Positions 8,662 through 16,615 are shown, numbered from the stretch's first letter. The stretch: 64,000 bases of DNA from Bacillota bacterium (GCA_029781045.1 JAKOXL010000029.1:150627-214626); one strand, 5' to 3'. Numbers and translations: made by a program. Notes: generated from the letters alone by a model not told the origin.

Positions 8662-9135
8662 CTAACGCAGCAGTGCCTTTATGATTCCAACCACAAATGC
8701 CGTAACCGCCCCATACACGATGACAGGTCCAGCTAATGAAAACATCCTAGCCCCCACTCCCAGCACCAGCCCTTCTCGCTTAAACTCAAGGGCAGCTGAA
8801 ACCACCGAGTTTGCAAACCCGGTGACCGGTACCGCAGAGCCGGCTCCAGCAAACTGGCCTATAACATCATAGACACCTAGCCCGGTCAATACCGCCGATA
8901 TTAGAATCAAGGTGGCTGCCGTGGGGTTTCCCACGTCCTCTGGGGAGAAACCCAATCGCAGATAGAGCTGGGTAATGGCTTGCCCGAGAACGCAGATCAG
9001 CCCTCCAACCAGGTACGCCACCAAGACATTGCGCACCACCGGCGTCTTCGGCTTCTGGCGCTGAGCAAGATCCTTGTATTCCTGTTCCAAGACTTCCTGA
9101 CGCTTAACGGCCCTTTTCTTAGCGCGTGCGGCCAT
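8662..9135 (-). CDS. spoVAC: Stage V sporulation protein AC
   Basis: A 157-residue membrane protein with a basic cytosolic N terminus (residues 1-35), about four membrane helices and the conserved FAGAGSAVPVTGFANSVVSAALEFKREG segment. SpoVAC is the mechanosensitive-channel component of the dipicolinic-acid transport complex. It opens the spoVACDE set here, whereas B. subtilis has spoVAA and spoVAB ahead of it. Only about 30 bases separate it from the terminator hairpin of the dodecin gene upstream, so I could not place a separate forespore promoter. Confidence 0.95.
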   Translation of the reverse strand: MAARAKKRAVKRQEVLEQEYKDLAQRQKPKTPVVRNVLVAYLVGGLICVLGQAITQLYLRLGFSPEDVGNPTAATLILISAVLTGLGVYDVIGQFAGAGSAVPVTGFANSVVSAALEFKREGLVLGVGARMFSLAGPVIVYGAVTAFVVGIIKALLR

Positions 9136-9166
9136 TGCAGCACTAACCCTCCTATCCTTCTCCAGC

Positions 9167-9192
9167 GAAAAATACCCAGGCGATGGCCTGGG
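9167..9192 (-). terminator. Terminator-like hairpin after the dodecin gene
   Basis: Minus-strand CCCAGG / CCTGGG stem (6 bp, loop of 6) followed by TATTTTT, 8 bases past the dodecin stop. It is short but GC-rich with a U-run, so partial termination before spoVAC is likely. Confidence 0.65.
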
Positions 9193-9200
9193 CGGCGAAG

Positions 9201-9410
9201 CTAACCTTGTTCAGATACAAAAGCTACTTTTACATTGGCTTTATAATCAACGATTTTCCCATCAACCACGTCACCGGTAAAGTTGTATACTTCTACCCCT
9301 GTAATATTAGGGTATTGACGTGATGCCTGCTCAACTGCTTTCCTTACCGCATCTTCAAAGCTCTCCTTCGACTCTCCAACGAGTTCCATTACCTTGACCA
9401 ATGGGCTCAT
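9201..9410 (-). CDS. Dodecin family protein
   Basis: A 69-residue protein with the dodecin layout: KVMELVGESKESFEDAVRKAV (strand and helix), then ITGVEVYNFTGDVVDGKIVDYKANVKVAF (three-strand sheet). Dodecins assemble as dodecamers that bind flavins, or CoA in some lineages. The tryptophan that stacks on flavin in archaeal and many bacterial dodecins is not visible (the position reads VEVYN), so flavin binding is uncertain. The start overlaps the end of the small membrane-protein gene upstream. Both lie between sigF and spoVAC, bounded by terminators. Confidence 0.82.
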   Translation of the reverse strand: MSPLVKVMELVGESKESFEDAVRKAVEQASRQYPNITGVEVYNFTGDVVDGKIVDYKANVKVAFVSEQG

Positions 9411-9613
9411 ACCATCACTCTCCTTGATTCAATGTAGTAGTAGGGGTGCACCAACCGCTGAGGGGTCGGGTTAAGTCCGGGCTGCATTACTAGAATACCT
9501 CCCTGTGGAATGCGGTCCACGGAATTGGACCACACAATCCAGATAGCCAACACTGCCAGTAGCAGAAGCAGCGATAGCAATACGGCCCTATGTCGCGCTT
9601 GAGAGAACATCAC
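9407..9613 (-). CDS. Small single-pass membrane protein, unknown function
   Basis: I do not recognise this 68-residue protein. It has a short basic N terminus, one strong hydrophobic helix (about residues 11-30, LLSLLLLLAVLAIWIVW) and an extracytoplasmic-type tail with PQGGILVMQPG and a tyrosine-rich PYYYIES segment. The start ATG follows GAGGTGACC with good spacing. It overlaps the dodecin gene by 4 bases, so the two are translationally coupled. The setting between sigF and spoVAC suggests a sporulation role, but that is only inference. Confidence 0.7.
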   Translation of the reverse strand: MMFSQARHRAVLLSLLLLLAVLAIWIVWSNSVDRIPQGGILVMQPGLNPTPQRLVHPYYYIESRRVMV

Positions 9614-9664
9614 GGTTGGTCACCTCATTTCTGAGTGTTTATCGTTGTTAGTATAAGCATCCCT

Positions 9665-9718
9665 GCTGGGAATTAAACAGAAACCGTGCCGAATGCTCAG
9701 CATTCAATCGGCACGGTT
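9665..9718 (-). terminator. Strong terminator after sigF
   Basis: An 11-bp stem AACCGTGCCGA / TCGGCACGGTT encloses a second small hairpin (GAATGC / GCATTC). On the minus strand it is followed by TCTGTTTAATT. It starts 10 bases beyond the sigF stop and closes the spoIIA operon. Confidence 0.85.
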
Positions 9719-9727
9719 ACAGGCACT

Positions 9728-10483
9728 TTATCCGCCTAAAGCAGTTCTTAGTTTCTGCAGAATTCTCTTTTCCAAACGAGAAATCTGGACCTGTGACACA
9801 TTTAAATGTTGGGCCACTTCCGTCTGAGTCTTACCTTGAAAATAGCGCATTTTAATGATCTGTTGTTCGCGCGGTGCCAGCTCCGATATCAATGTCTGTA
9901 AAGTAATATTGTTAGTCCAAGCTTCATCAGGTTGCTGCTCGTCGCTCAGGTGATCGAGTAAATAAATGGGATTACCATCATCTTGATATATCTCACTCTG
10001 TAGTGATGCCGGGGTGCTTGTTGCTTCTAACGCTAATACTAGAGTCTCAGCCGTGACATCTAGGGCTGATGCCAGTTCTTCGATGGTCACCTCCCGTCCC
10101 AAGGAAGAGCTAAGGTTTTCTTGCTCACGACGCGCTCTAGCCGCTAACTCCTTGAGGCTACGACTCACTTTCACTGGACCGTTGTCCCGCAAATAGCGAC
10201 GGATCTCGCCCAGTATGAGTGGAACAGCATAAGTAGAAAACCGAACATCTTGATTCAAATCAAAACGATCAATAGCACGAATCAAACCTAAACAACCCAG
10301 CTGAAACAAATCCTCCATTTCGACCTGTCGGTGGGCGAAGCGGCCTATCATCGAACGAACCAGGCGTAGATTACAGTTCACCAAGTAGTCACGAGCCCAG
10401 GTATCACCAGCCTGGGCACGGGCAATCAACAGCTTGGTCTCCTCGTCCGTCAATAACGGCAATTTTCTCTCCGGTTCCTGCAT
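9728..10483 (-). CDS. sigF: RNA polymerase sigma factor, sporulation forespore sigma-F
   Basis: A 251-residue sigma-70 family protein. Region 2 contains ARDYLVNCNLRLVRSM and the core-binding MEDLFQLGCLGLIRAIDRFD, and the -10 recognition helix VRFSTYAVPLILGEIRRYLRD. Region 3 follows (TIEELASALDVTAETLV), and region 4 ends with a TQTEVAQHLNVSQVQISRLEK helix-turn-helix. As the third gene of spoIIAA-spoIIAB-sigF it is sigma-F, the first forespore-specific factor, held inactive by SpoIIAB. Spacing to spoIIAB is 8 bases. Length and context exclude sigma-G or sigma-B. Confidence 0.96.
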   Translation of the reverse strand: MQEPERKLPLLTDEETKLLIARAQAGDTWARDYLVNCNLRLVRSMIGRFAHRQVEMEDLFQLGCLGLIRAIDRFDLNQDVRFSTYAVPLILGEIRRYLRDNGPVKVSRSLKELAARARREQENLSSSLGREVTIEELASALDVTAETLVLALEATSTPASLQSEIYQDDGNPIYLLDHLSDEQQPDEAWTNNITLQTLISELAPREQQIIKMRYFQGKTQTEVAQHLNVSQVQISRLEKRILQKLRTALGG

Positions 10484-10491
10484 GGCAATAC

Positions 10492-10941
10492 CTATTCCTG
10501 AGCATCAGACTTGGTGTTCAACCACTTCACCATACGGACGGAAGTGCCCCTATTAGGTGTGGAAGTGACCGTCAGTTCGTGCATGAAGCTTTCCATAAAA
10601 GAGAAGCCCATACCTGTACGCTCTTGCTGGGGCTTGGTAGTGAACATAGGCTCCATGGCCTGTTCAACGTCTTCTATGCCAATGCCGTCATCTTCCACAA
10701 TTATCTCAATGCCGCCGCCCTCCAGGATATTCGCTCGGATTCGGACCTCACCAACTTCATGCTCATAGGCATGGATAATGGCATTCGTAACCGCTTCGGA
10801 TACGGCGGTCATGATCTCGTCCAATTCCACCAGAGTCCAATCACCTACTTGTAGCGCAAATGCAGCAACTGCTTGCCGGGCAAAACCCTCATTCTGGGAC
10901 AATGATGGAAAGCTCAGCAGCATAGTGTTTTTGACTTGCAT
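10492..10941 (-). CDS. spoIIAB: Anti-sigma F factor / serine kinase SpoIIAB
   Basis: A 149-residue GHKL ATPase/kinase. The N box reads EAVTNAIIHAYEH (about residues 48-60), G1 is VEDDGIGIEDV and G2 is RTGMGFSFMESF. It binds and silences sigma-F and phosphorylates SpoIIAA on serine; dephospho-SpoIIAA displaces sigma-F. The sequence departs little from the family except for QERTGMG where many have LERSGMG. The ATG is preceded by AGGGGGG at 8 bases. It is second in the three-gene operon. Confidence 0.96.
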   Translation of the reverse strand: MQVKNTMLLSFPSLSQNEGFARQAVAAFALQVGDWTLVELDEIMTAVSEAVTNAIIHAYEHEVGEVRIRANILEGGGIEIIVEDDGIGIEDVEQAMEPMFTTKPQQERTGMGFSFMESFMHELTVTSTPNRGTSVRMVKWLNTKSDAQE

Positions 10942-10954
10942 TATATCTGCCCCC

Positions 10955-11290
10955 CTACAGTTGCTCTAGCGCCAACTGTTCAGTTGGATAAATGCCCATT
11001 ATGCGAGTCAGCCCCGATAGCTCAAAAACCCTTTTCACCTGTTGGTTAAGGCAACAGGCAGCCATTTGGCCTCCCATCTGACTTAAGCGGCGGTAGCGGC
11101 CAAGGATAACTCCGAGGCCCGAGCTATCCATGAATGTAAGCCCTTGCAAATTTAAGAGGACCGAGCTAGCCACGTCTCGGTCTAGTTCCTTCTCTATGGC
11201 CGTCCGAAGCGAATCGGCCGTGTGATGATCTAGTTCGCCTGTGAGACGCACAATCAGGGTGCGTCCCTTCATCTCCATTTCGATCTGCAA
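10955..11290 (-). CDS. spoIIAA: Anti-sigma F factor antagonist SpoIIAA
   Basis: A 111-residue STAS protein. The sequence VRLTGELDHHTADSLR is the family hallmark, and the phosphorylatable serine lies in LTFMDSSGLGVILGRY (about residue 60). Its dephosphorylated form releases sigma-F from SpoIIAB. The track ORF begins 38 codons earlier, but that extension has no homology. A TTG at 11290, 5 bases after GGGGGGG, gives a product starting LQIEMEMKGRTLIVRLTGELDHH, which aligns with the known N terminus. A sigma-H-like promoter lies 40-70 bases upstream. Confidence 0.95.
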   Translation of the reverse strand: MQIEMEMKGRTLIVRLTGELDHHTADSLRTAIEKELDRDVASSVLLNLQGLTFMDSSGLGVILGRYRRLSQMGGQMAACCLNQQVKRVFELSGLTRIMGIYPTEQLALEQL

Positions 11291-11330
11291 TGCTACCCCC
11301 CCTAACACAGTTTTCAAAACATCGATTCTA

Positions 11331-11360
11331 TTATTCTGAAAAACATCATCGGTCTCCTTC
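11331..11360 (-). promoter_or_regulatory. Candidate sigma-H promoter of the spoIIA operon
   Basis: On the minus strand GAAGGAGAC (-35, consensus RnAGGAwWW) is separated by exactly 12 bases from TCAGAATAA (-10, consensus RnnGAATww). The predicted start lies about 30 bases before the spoIIAA TTG. The spoIIA operon is sigma-H-dependent in Bacillus, and the terminator just upstream cuts it off from dacF. Confidence 0.72.
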
Positions 11361-11366
11361 TTCCAT

Positions 11367-11395
11367 GAAAAAAAAGCTGCCATTCGGCAGCTTTC
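11367..11395 (-). terminator. Terminator between dacF and spoIIAA
   Basis: Minus-strand stem AAGCTGCC / GGCAGCTT (8 bp, loop GAAT) followed directly by eight T residues. It begins about 20 bases after the dacF stop. In B. subtilis dacF reads through into spoIIA late in the forespore; here a strong terminator intervenes. Confidence 0.9.
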
Positions 11396-11413
11396 ATGCC
11401 TCAACTCATAGGG

Positions 11414-12631
11414 TTAAACTCCTATCCAAGACCGCAAGAGGCGCCAGAGGTTACCGAAGAAACTCAACTTTTCCACATCCTGCGTAGCTATCAGGTCAAC
11501 CTCCGCCAATACCTGGTTGTCCTTCACCAACTTGAGCACTCCAAGGCGATCACCTTTCACAACTGGTGCAAACACCCTGTCGGATATCTCCACCTTTTGC
11601 TCAACTTCATCTAGAGACTCACCCTTTTTCAGTAGGACAGCCAGAGGTGCGGCCGTAATCAAAGGAATCTGCTGCTGCTCGCCCCGATTGACCACAACGG
11701 TGGTAATCTGCTCACCCTCACCCACCACCACTCGGCCCACATAGTTAGCAAAACCATAGTTTAGTAGCTGAGTCACATCCCTATAACGGAGTTCGTCAGA
11801 AGGCGCACCCAGTACTACAGCAATCAACCGGAAACCATCCCGTTCCGCCGTGGCACTCAAGCAATAACGGGCTGCATCAGTCAGACCCGTCTTCAGACCA
11901 TCGGCCCCTGAATAGCCACGGATAAAACGATGGTTAGTATTGAATAGCTCAACTGGCCCCTTCGCCCGCTGTAGATAGGTTATGCGAGTTGTCAGCCAGT
12001 CTCTCAGTATATGCTGATACTTGAGTACTGCCACCGACATTAGGGCCACATCGAAGGCGGAGGAATAGCCTTCATCTTCTGGTCTGCCAGTAACACTAAT
12101 ACCATCTAAACCACAAGCATTGATAAAATGGGTGTTCTCCATACCTAGTTCTTTAGCTCGCTGGTTCATTGCTGCTACAAAGGCCGATTCGGAACCGGCT
12201 ACGTGTTCCGCTAGTGCTACCGCTGCATCATTTGCCGACTTTATTGCCACTGCCATTAACATCTCTTCTACAGTGAACTGCTCCCCCGGTTCTAAGTATA
12301 TCTGGGCCCCTCCATAGGAACAGGCGTGGGGAGAAGCAACCACCATATCATCTAACTTGATCTGCCCCGACTCCAATGCCTCTAACACTAGCAACATGGT
12401 CATTATCTTAGTTACCGAGGCAATAGGCAGCCTCTGATCTGGATTCTTACTGATCAAAACTTGCCTTGTTCCCATATCCATAAGCACTGCCGCCTTTGAG
12501 TTCAGGTTCTCTTCTATGGCAGTGGCCATTACTGGCAACAGACTCCCTGGGCTTGCCCAGGCCGAGCTAACACTAGTTGTGAGCAATAGGACAACTAAGC
12601 TCAGGGAAATAAGATACCTAACAGGCCGCAC
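11414..12631 (-). CDS. dacF: D-alanyl-D-alanine carboxypeptidase (DacF-like)
   Basis: A 405-residue S11 carboxypeptidase with a signal peptide (about residues 1-26, ending SSAWA-SP). The active-site boxes are IASVTKIMTM (SxxK), KSANDAAVAL (SxN) and LKTGLTDAARYC (KTG), followed by the C-terminal beta domain. Its place just upstream of spoIIAA matches DacF of Bacillus, a forespore PBP that adjusts spore peptidoglycan cross-linking. The start is GTG with AGGGGGAATTG ahead. It is the second of three S11 enzymes in this window. Confidence 0.9.
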   Translation of the reverse strand: MRPVRYLISLSLVVLLLTTSVSSAWASPGSLLPVMATAIEENLNSKAAVLMDMGTRQVLISKNPDQRLPIASVTKIMTMLLVLEALESGQIKLDDMVVASPHACSYGGAQIYLEPGEQFTVEEMLMAVAIKSANDAAVALAEHVAGSESAFVAAMNQRAKELGMENTHFINACGLDGISVTGRPEDEGYSSAFDVALMSVAVLKYQHILRDWLTTRITYLQRAKGPVELFNTNHRFIRGYSGADGLKTGLTDAARYCLSATAERDGFRLIAVVLGAPSDELRYRDVTQLLNYGFANYVGRVVVGEGEQITTVVVNRGEQQQIPLITAAPLAVLLKKGESLDEVEQKVEISDRVFAPVVKGDRLGVLKLVKDNQVLAEVDLIATQDVEKLSFFGNLWRLLRSWIGV

Positions 12632-12685
12632 ACCAATTCCCCCTATTACAACATTTGTTATTAGCTTGGCCTGCTAAAGGCAATA

Positions 12686-14002
12686 TCATGCAAGGGGTGG
12701 ACGCAAAACTGCGGCAATCAAAGGCCGTTTCACAGGCGGCTGTGGACCTATCTGCCAGGCTGCTAATACCTCCGGTGCCACCGTCTCCAACAGGTCCATG
12801 TTGGCCCCGTGTAACACGGCTATCGGTTCTCCGACGCGTACCCGGTCTCCTTCCTTTTTAAATAAGACGATGCCCGCGGCGTGGTCGATGGCCCCGTCTT
12901 GTGTAGTACGGCCCGCACCCAGTTTGACTGCACATTGACCAATCATAAGTCCATTCAGTTGCACTACAAAGCCGTCGCTGATCGATTTAAGGAGCAATTG
13001 GTGCCGACTGGCAGGCAACAAGTCGGGGGCGTATAGATAGCGAGGGTCGCCTCCTTGAGCACTTATGAACTGAACGAACTTCTCCCAAGCTGCCCCCTTC
13101 GCTAATATCAGCTCCAGCCTTTCTCTGGCTTCCTCCTGACCACTGCTAAAACCCGAGCTGACCATCAACTCAGCTCCGAGGGCTAAAACCAGCTCTTGTA
13201 CATCTCTTGGGCCGCGCCCTTGCAACACGTCAATGGCTTCTTTCACTTCTAGACTATTACCCACCGCATAACCTAGAGGTTGGTTCATATCGCTCAAAAC
13301 CGCCCTCATTTTGCGCCCACATTGTTCTCCAATTGCAATCATTATCTTGGCCAGCTCCTTAGCCGCCTCCAAAGAAGGCATTAAAGCTCCACGGCCATAC
13401 TTGACGTCCAACACAATATGTTGGGCTCCACCGGCCAGCTTCTTACTCATAACGGAACTGGCTATGAGCGGAAGGCTACCAACAGTGCCTGTTACGTCCC
13501 GTAAAGCATAGACCTTCTTATCGGCCGGTGCCAGAGTGGGCCCAGCGCCGATCATGCTCAGGCCAACAGCCCGCAGGTTTTGTATGAAGCCTTCATAGTC
13601 TAGGTCCGCTGTGAAGCCGGGGATACTCTCCAACTTATCTATAGTCCCACCAGTGTGGCCTAGCCCCCGTCCCGTTAGTTTGGCCACAGTTAAGCCGGCA
13701 GCGGCCAGCAACGGAGCTAACACCAGACTGGTCTTGTCGCCCACCCCACCCGTGCTGTGTTTATCCACAACTGGTGTAGGTAGGAAACTCAGGTCTACTT
13801 GTTGTCCGGATGCCAAAAAGATCTCCGTCAAGGCTACGGTTTCCGCCATCGTCATACCACGCAAATAGACGGCCATTAGCCATGCCGACATCTGGTAATC
13901 GGGGACCTGGCCAGATAAGAACCCGTTGACTAGCCACTGCAACTCCTCTCTAGTAAGCTCCAGTCCATCTCGCTTCTTCGCTATAATGTCAACTGCTAAC
14001 AT
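12686..14002 (-). CDS. pdp: Pyrimidine-nucleoside phosphorylase
   Basis: A 438-residue protein of the thymidine/pyrimidine phosphorylase family. Visible are VDIIAKKRDGLELTREEL at the N terminus, the signature DKHSTGGVGDKTSLVL with phosphate-binding Lys/Ser residues, LTGRGLGHTGGTIDKLES, and the C-terminal lipoyl-like domain (GIVLFKKEGDRVRVGEPIAVLH). It converts uridine or thymidine plus phosphate to base plus (deoxy)ribose-1-phosphate. The track start is 19 codons too early; the ATG at 14002 follows GGAGGGGG and overlaps the deoB stop (ATGtTAG). With DeoB it makes a nucleoside salvage pair. Confidence 0.94.
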   Translation of the reverse strand: MLAVDIIAKKRDGLELTREELQWLVNGFLSGQVPDYQMSAWLMAVYLRGMTMAETVALTEIFLASGQQVDLSFLPTPVVDKHSTGGVGDKTSLVLAPLLAAAGLTVAKLTGRGLGHTGGTIDKLESIPGFTADLDYEGFIQNLRAVGLSMIGAGPTLAPADKKVYALRDVTGTVGSLPLIASSVMSKKLAGGAQHIVLDVKYGRGALMPSLEAAKELAKIMIAIGEQCGRKMRAVLSDMNQPLGYAVGNSLEVKEAIDVLQGRGPRDVQELVLALGAELMVSSGFSSGQEEARERLELILAKGAAWEKFVQFISAQGGDPRYLYAPDLLPASRHQLLLKSISDGFVVQLNGLMIGQCAVKLGAGRTTQDGAIDHAAGIVLFKKEGDRVRVGEPIAVLHGANMDLLETVAPEVLAAWQIGPQPPVKRPLIAAVLRPPLA

Positions 14003-15165
14003 TCCCCAACCCCCTCCAAAATGTTCTTGCCACACGCGAGAGGCGTAATCCCCAACCAACAGGCCGTGGTATGCCCAATCCAGCAGAGACTGTCAGCGTC
14101 TGGCAGTCGACGGCCAACACCAAAGCCAGAGTTGTACAGAAGGGCGGGCACAAACTCCCTAGAATGGTCGCTGCCCGGTGTTGTGGGATCACAACCATGG
14201 TCCGCAGTAATAATCAGCAAGTCGTCGTCTTTGAGGGCTGCCATGAGCCGGGGCAAGGCCTGGTCGAAAGCACTTAGAGCCTGAGCGTAACCAGCCGCAT
14301 TGTTACGATGGCCGTACAGCATATCAAACTCGACCAGATTGGTGAAAACCAGGCTTCCTTTACCCTCCTCGATGGCCTCCACTGTGGCAGCCATGCCTTC
14401 CTGATTGCTGCCTGTTTTCCGCGTAATGGTAACACCACTACCGGCAAAAATATCACTGATCTTACCAATGCCTATTACGGTGCCTCCCTCTTCTTCAATA
14501 CGATTGAGGAGTGTGTACTCGGGGCGAACGGAAAAGTCTCGCCTATTCGCTGTACGCTGATAATTGGGGTACCGGCCAATAAATGGCCGGGCGATTACCC
14601 GCGCCACCCGGTGCTCTGATTGCAGCATGAAGGCATGGACTTCTTGGCAAATACGGTAAAGCTCTTCAGGCGGAACCACCTGTTCATGGGCTGCAATCTG
14701 CAATACACTGTCAGCGGACGTATAAAGAATCAGAGCCCCAGTCGCCTCATGCTCTGGCCCCAACTGGCGAATGATCTCTGTGCCGCTGGCAGTCATATTG
14801 CCAATCACTTTTCTCCCGCTTAACTGTTCCAAGAAACCTACCACACTGGAGGGAAAGCCGTTAGGATAGGTAGGGAAAGGTTCGCGCAGGGGCAACCCCA
14901 TCATCTCCCAGTGTCCAGTCAGAGTGTCTTTGGCAGGTGAGCTGGTAGCCAGCCGTAATACATACGCTATGGGGGAGCCTATCGCCGGCAGTCGGACATG
15001 GCTTAACAGGTTACCTAGGCCCAATCGCTGTAAGTTGGGCAGAGCAACTGGTGCCACATCCAAGACATGTCCCAAAGTATTACTATCTTCATCACCAAAC
15101 AGATGGGCGTCAGGTAGAGCGCCTATACCTAGACTATCTAAGACCATGATTATCACTCGGGCCAT
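13996..15165 (-). CDS. deoB: Phosphopentomutase
   Basis: This 389-residue alkaline-phosphatase superfamily enzyme converts (deoxy)ribose-1-phosphate to the 5-phosphate. Motifs are VIIMVLDSLGIGALPDA with a metal Asp and DEDSNTLGH at the start, and a C-terminal LLIITADHGCDPTTPGSDHSREFVP carrying metal Asp and His ligands. Two ATGs lie 6 bases apart; MARVIIM is preferred because it sits 9 bases from AAGGAG. The gene is coupled to pdp, which supplies its substrate. Position between xerD and dacF is as in Bacillus (drm). Confidence 0.95.
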   Translation of the reverse strand: MARVIIMVLDSLGIGALPDAHLFGDEDSNTLGHVLDVAPVALPNLQRLGLGNLLSHVRLPAIGSPIAYVLRLATSSPAKDTLTGHWEMMGLPLREPFPTYPNGFPSSVVGFLEQLSGRKVIGNMTASGTEIIRQLGPEHEATGALILYTSADSVLQIAAHEQVVPPEELYRICQEVHAFMLQSEHRVARVIARPFIGRYPNYQRTANRRDFSVRPEYTLLNRIEEEGGTVIGIGKISDIFAGSGVTITRKTGSNQEGMAATVEAIEEGKGSLVFTNLVEFDMLYGHRNNAAGYAQALSAFDQALPRLMAALKDDDLLIITADHGCDPTTPGSDHSREFVPALLYNSGFGVGRRLPDADSLCWIGHTTACWLGITPLACGKNILEGVGEC

Positions 15166-15185
15166 ATTCATCAGCTCCTTCTTAG

Positions 15186-15219
15186 CGGCAAAACCTGTTC
15201 CGACCAGGGAACAGGTTTT
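15186..15219 (-). terminator. Terminator after xerD
   Basis: A 12-bp perfect stem AAAACCTGTTCC / GGAACAGGTTTT with a 6-base loop lies 16 bases past the xerD stop. The T-tract on the minus strand is contained in the stem end (GGTTTTGCC), so strength is moderate, and the hairpin is symmetrical. Confidence 0.75.
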
Positions 15220-15234
15220 CTGAACTTATATTTA

Positions 15235-16122
15235 TCATGCTCGTGGATGGGACTTGCGATAGACCTCTTGTAAGCGGTTACGCGTAATATGAGTATAGAT
15301 CTGCGTTGTGGAAATATCCGCATGGCCCAGCATCTCTTGCACTGAGCGCAGGTCTGCTCCATTTTCCAGCAAGTGCGTAGCAAAAGAATGCCGAAGTGTG
15401 TGAGGAGTGATGTTCACATCAATGTGGGCTTCTTCTGCATAGCGCTTCAGTATCTTCCAGAACCCTTGGCGCGTTAAACGACGACCGTGATGATTGAGGA
15501 ACAAAGCCGTTTCCCCACTGCGCTTTACCATCTCGGGGCGGGCTACCTGCAAGTATAACTCAAGGTACTTGATGGCTACCGATCCAAGGGGCACTATACG
15601 CTCTTTATTCCCCTTCCCCAGACAACGCAAGTAGCCGGCTTCCAGATTGATATCTGTCATGTCAAGGGAAACAAGCTCGCTTACCCTTATTCCTGTGGCG
15701 TAAATAACCTCTAGCATTGCCTTGTCACGGATACCAGAGGCATCTTCTAGGGTAGGCTGATTTAACAAGGCTTCAACCTCGTTCAGGTTCAACACCCGAG
15801 GAAGGCGTTTGTCGACCTTGGGCGACTCCAGGTGCACTGTTGGATCCTTATCTATGATATTTTCAGCCACTAAGAACTGGTAGAAGGATTTTATTGCTGC
15901 CAGATTGCGTGAAATAGTGGAGGACGCTCTACCTAGATTATGTAATTGCTCCAGATAGGCACGCACCGCCTCTTTCTCTGTGTTTTGAAAAGAAGTTAGG
16001 TTGTGCTTCTGTAGAAAGCGGGCGTAGGCTCTCAAATCTCGCCCATAGGCATCCAATGTGTTTTGCGCTAATCCTCGCTCCGCACTCAAGTACGCCAAGT
16101 ATTCTTCAATTTGCTGCTCCAT
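15235..16122 (-). CDS. xerD: Site-specific tyrosine recombinase XerD
   Basis: A 295-residue tyrosine recombinase. Residues 1-90 form the SAM-like DNA-binding domain (IEEYLAYLSAERGLAQNTLDAY). The catalytic domain shows ATGIRVSELVSLD (Arg), LGKGNKERIVPLG (Lys), HTLRHSFATHLLENGADLRSVQEMLGHADISTTQIYTH (His, Arg, His, Tyr). With XerC it resolves chromosome dimers. The start at 16122 is the ATG 6 bases after GGAGG; the track ORF is 23 codons longer. Its place beside deoB and near spoIIM is typical for XerD (RipX). Confidence 0.94.
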   Translation of the reverse strand: MEQQIEEYLAYLSAERGLAQNTLDAYGRDLRAYARFLQKHNLTSFQNTEKEAVRAYLEQLHNLGRASSTISRNLAAIKSFYQFLVAENIIDKDPTVHLESPKVDKRLPRVLNLNEVEALLNQPTLEDASGIRDKAMLEVIYATGIRVSELVSLDMTDINLEAGYLRCLGKGNKERIVPLGSVAIKYLELYLQVARPEMVKRSGETALFLNHHGRRLTRQGFWKILKRYAEEAHIDVNITPHTLRHSFATHLLENGADLRSVQEMLGHADISTTQIYTHITRNRLQEVYRKSHPRA

Positions 16123-16205
16123 TGACATCCTCCAATAATCCCCGTGCACCCTAGGCACCGTACTCACTCCTTCCACTATTCCACGCGCCACCAGCTAAAT
16201 CCTGC

Positions 16206-16257
16206 CCAGTTTTCATGGAGAAAAAAACTGGGGCCCTCCTTGCTAAGGACAGCCCCC
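16206..16257. other. Two adjacent inverted repeats between the 80-aa gene and xerD
   Basis: CCCAGTTTT / AAAACTGGG (16206-16233) is followed by a GGGC..TCCTT / AAGGA..GCCC hairpin (about 16231-16257). Neither has a clear U-run on the minus strand. They may be an attenuating 3' end for the small gene or leader structure for xerD. Confidence 0.4.
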
Positions 16258-16271
16258 CAATACAGTCCGCA

Positions 16272-16514
16272 TCAGAAACCAAATCTAAACCACAAGCGTA
16301 GGCTACCAAGCCAACGTTGCCAAAAACTCTGAGCGCCCTCCCCTGACAACTGTGAGGAAGTAACCGTAATAATCTCTTGTGCTGCCCCACCAGTGAGGGA
16401 ACCAGCTATCCGCCATACAAGCACAACTAGCAACAACAAGGCTAAGCATATAGCAACTAGCCTAATTATCCTTCCCCAATTCTTACCCAAAGGGCCAATG
16501 GTGATCACAAACAT
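16272..16514 (-). CDS. Small single-pass membrane protein in the yqzK position
   Basis: An 80-residue protein I cannot assign to a family by motif. It has a short basic N terminus (GKNWGRIIR), one long hydrophobic helix (about residues 17-38, LVAICLALLLLVVLVWRIAG), a polar linker and an aromatic basic C terminus (WLGSLRLWFRFGF). The start is well supported by AAAGGAGG 9 bases upstream. It lies directly before xerD, where Bacillus has yqzK (DUF4227), another small single-pass protein, but no sequence match to that family is claimed. Confidence 0.65.
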   Translation of the reverse strand: MFVITIGPLGKNWGRIIRLVAICLALLLLVVLVWRIAGSLTGGAAQEIITVTSSQLSGEGAQSFWQRWLGSLRLWFRFGF

Positions 16515-16615
16515 GGCGCTCGCCTCCTTTCCCCTGCCTGTGGACGAGGGATGTTTATCTATCTATATGCGAGCTCCTCGGTCACCATACCATGCACAAG
16601 CAAACTGCACACAAA

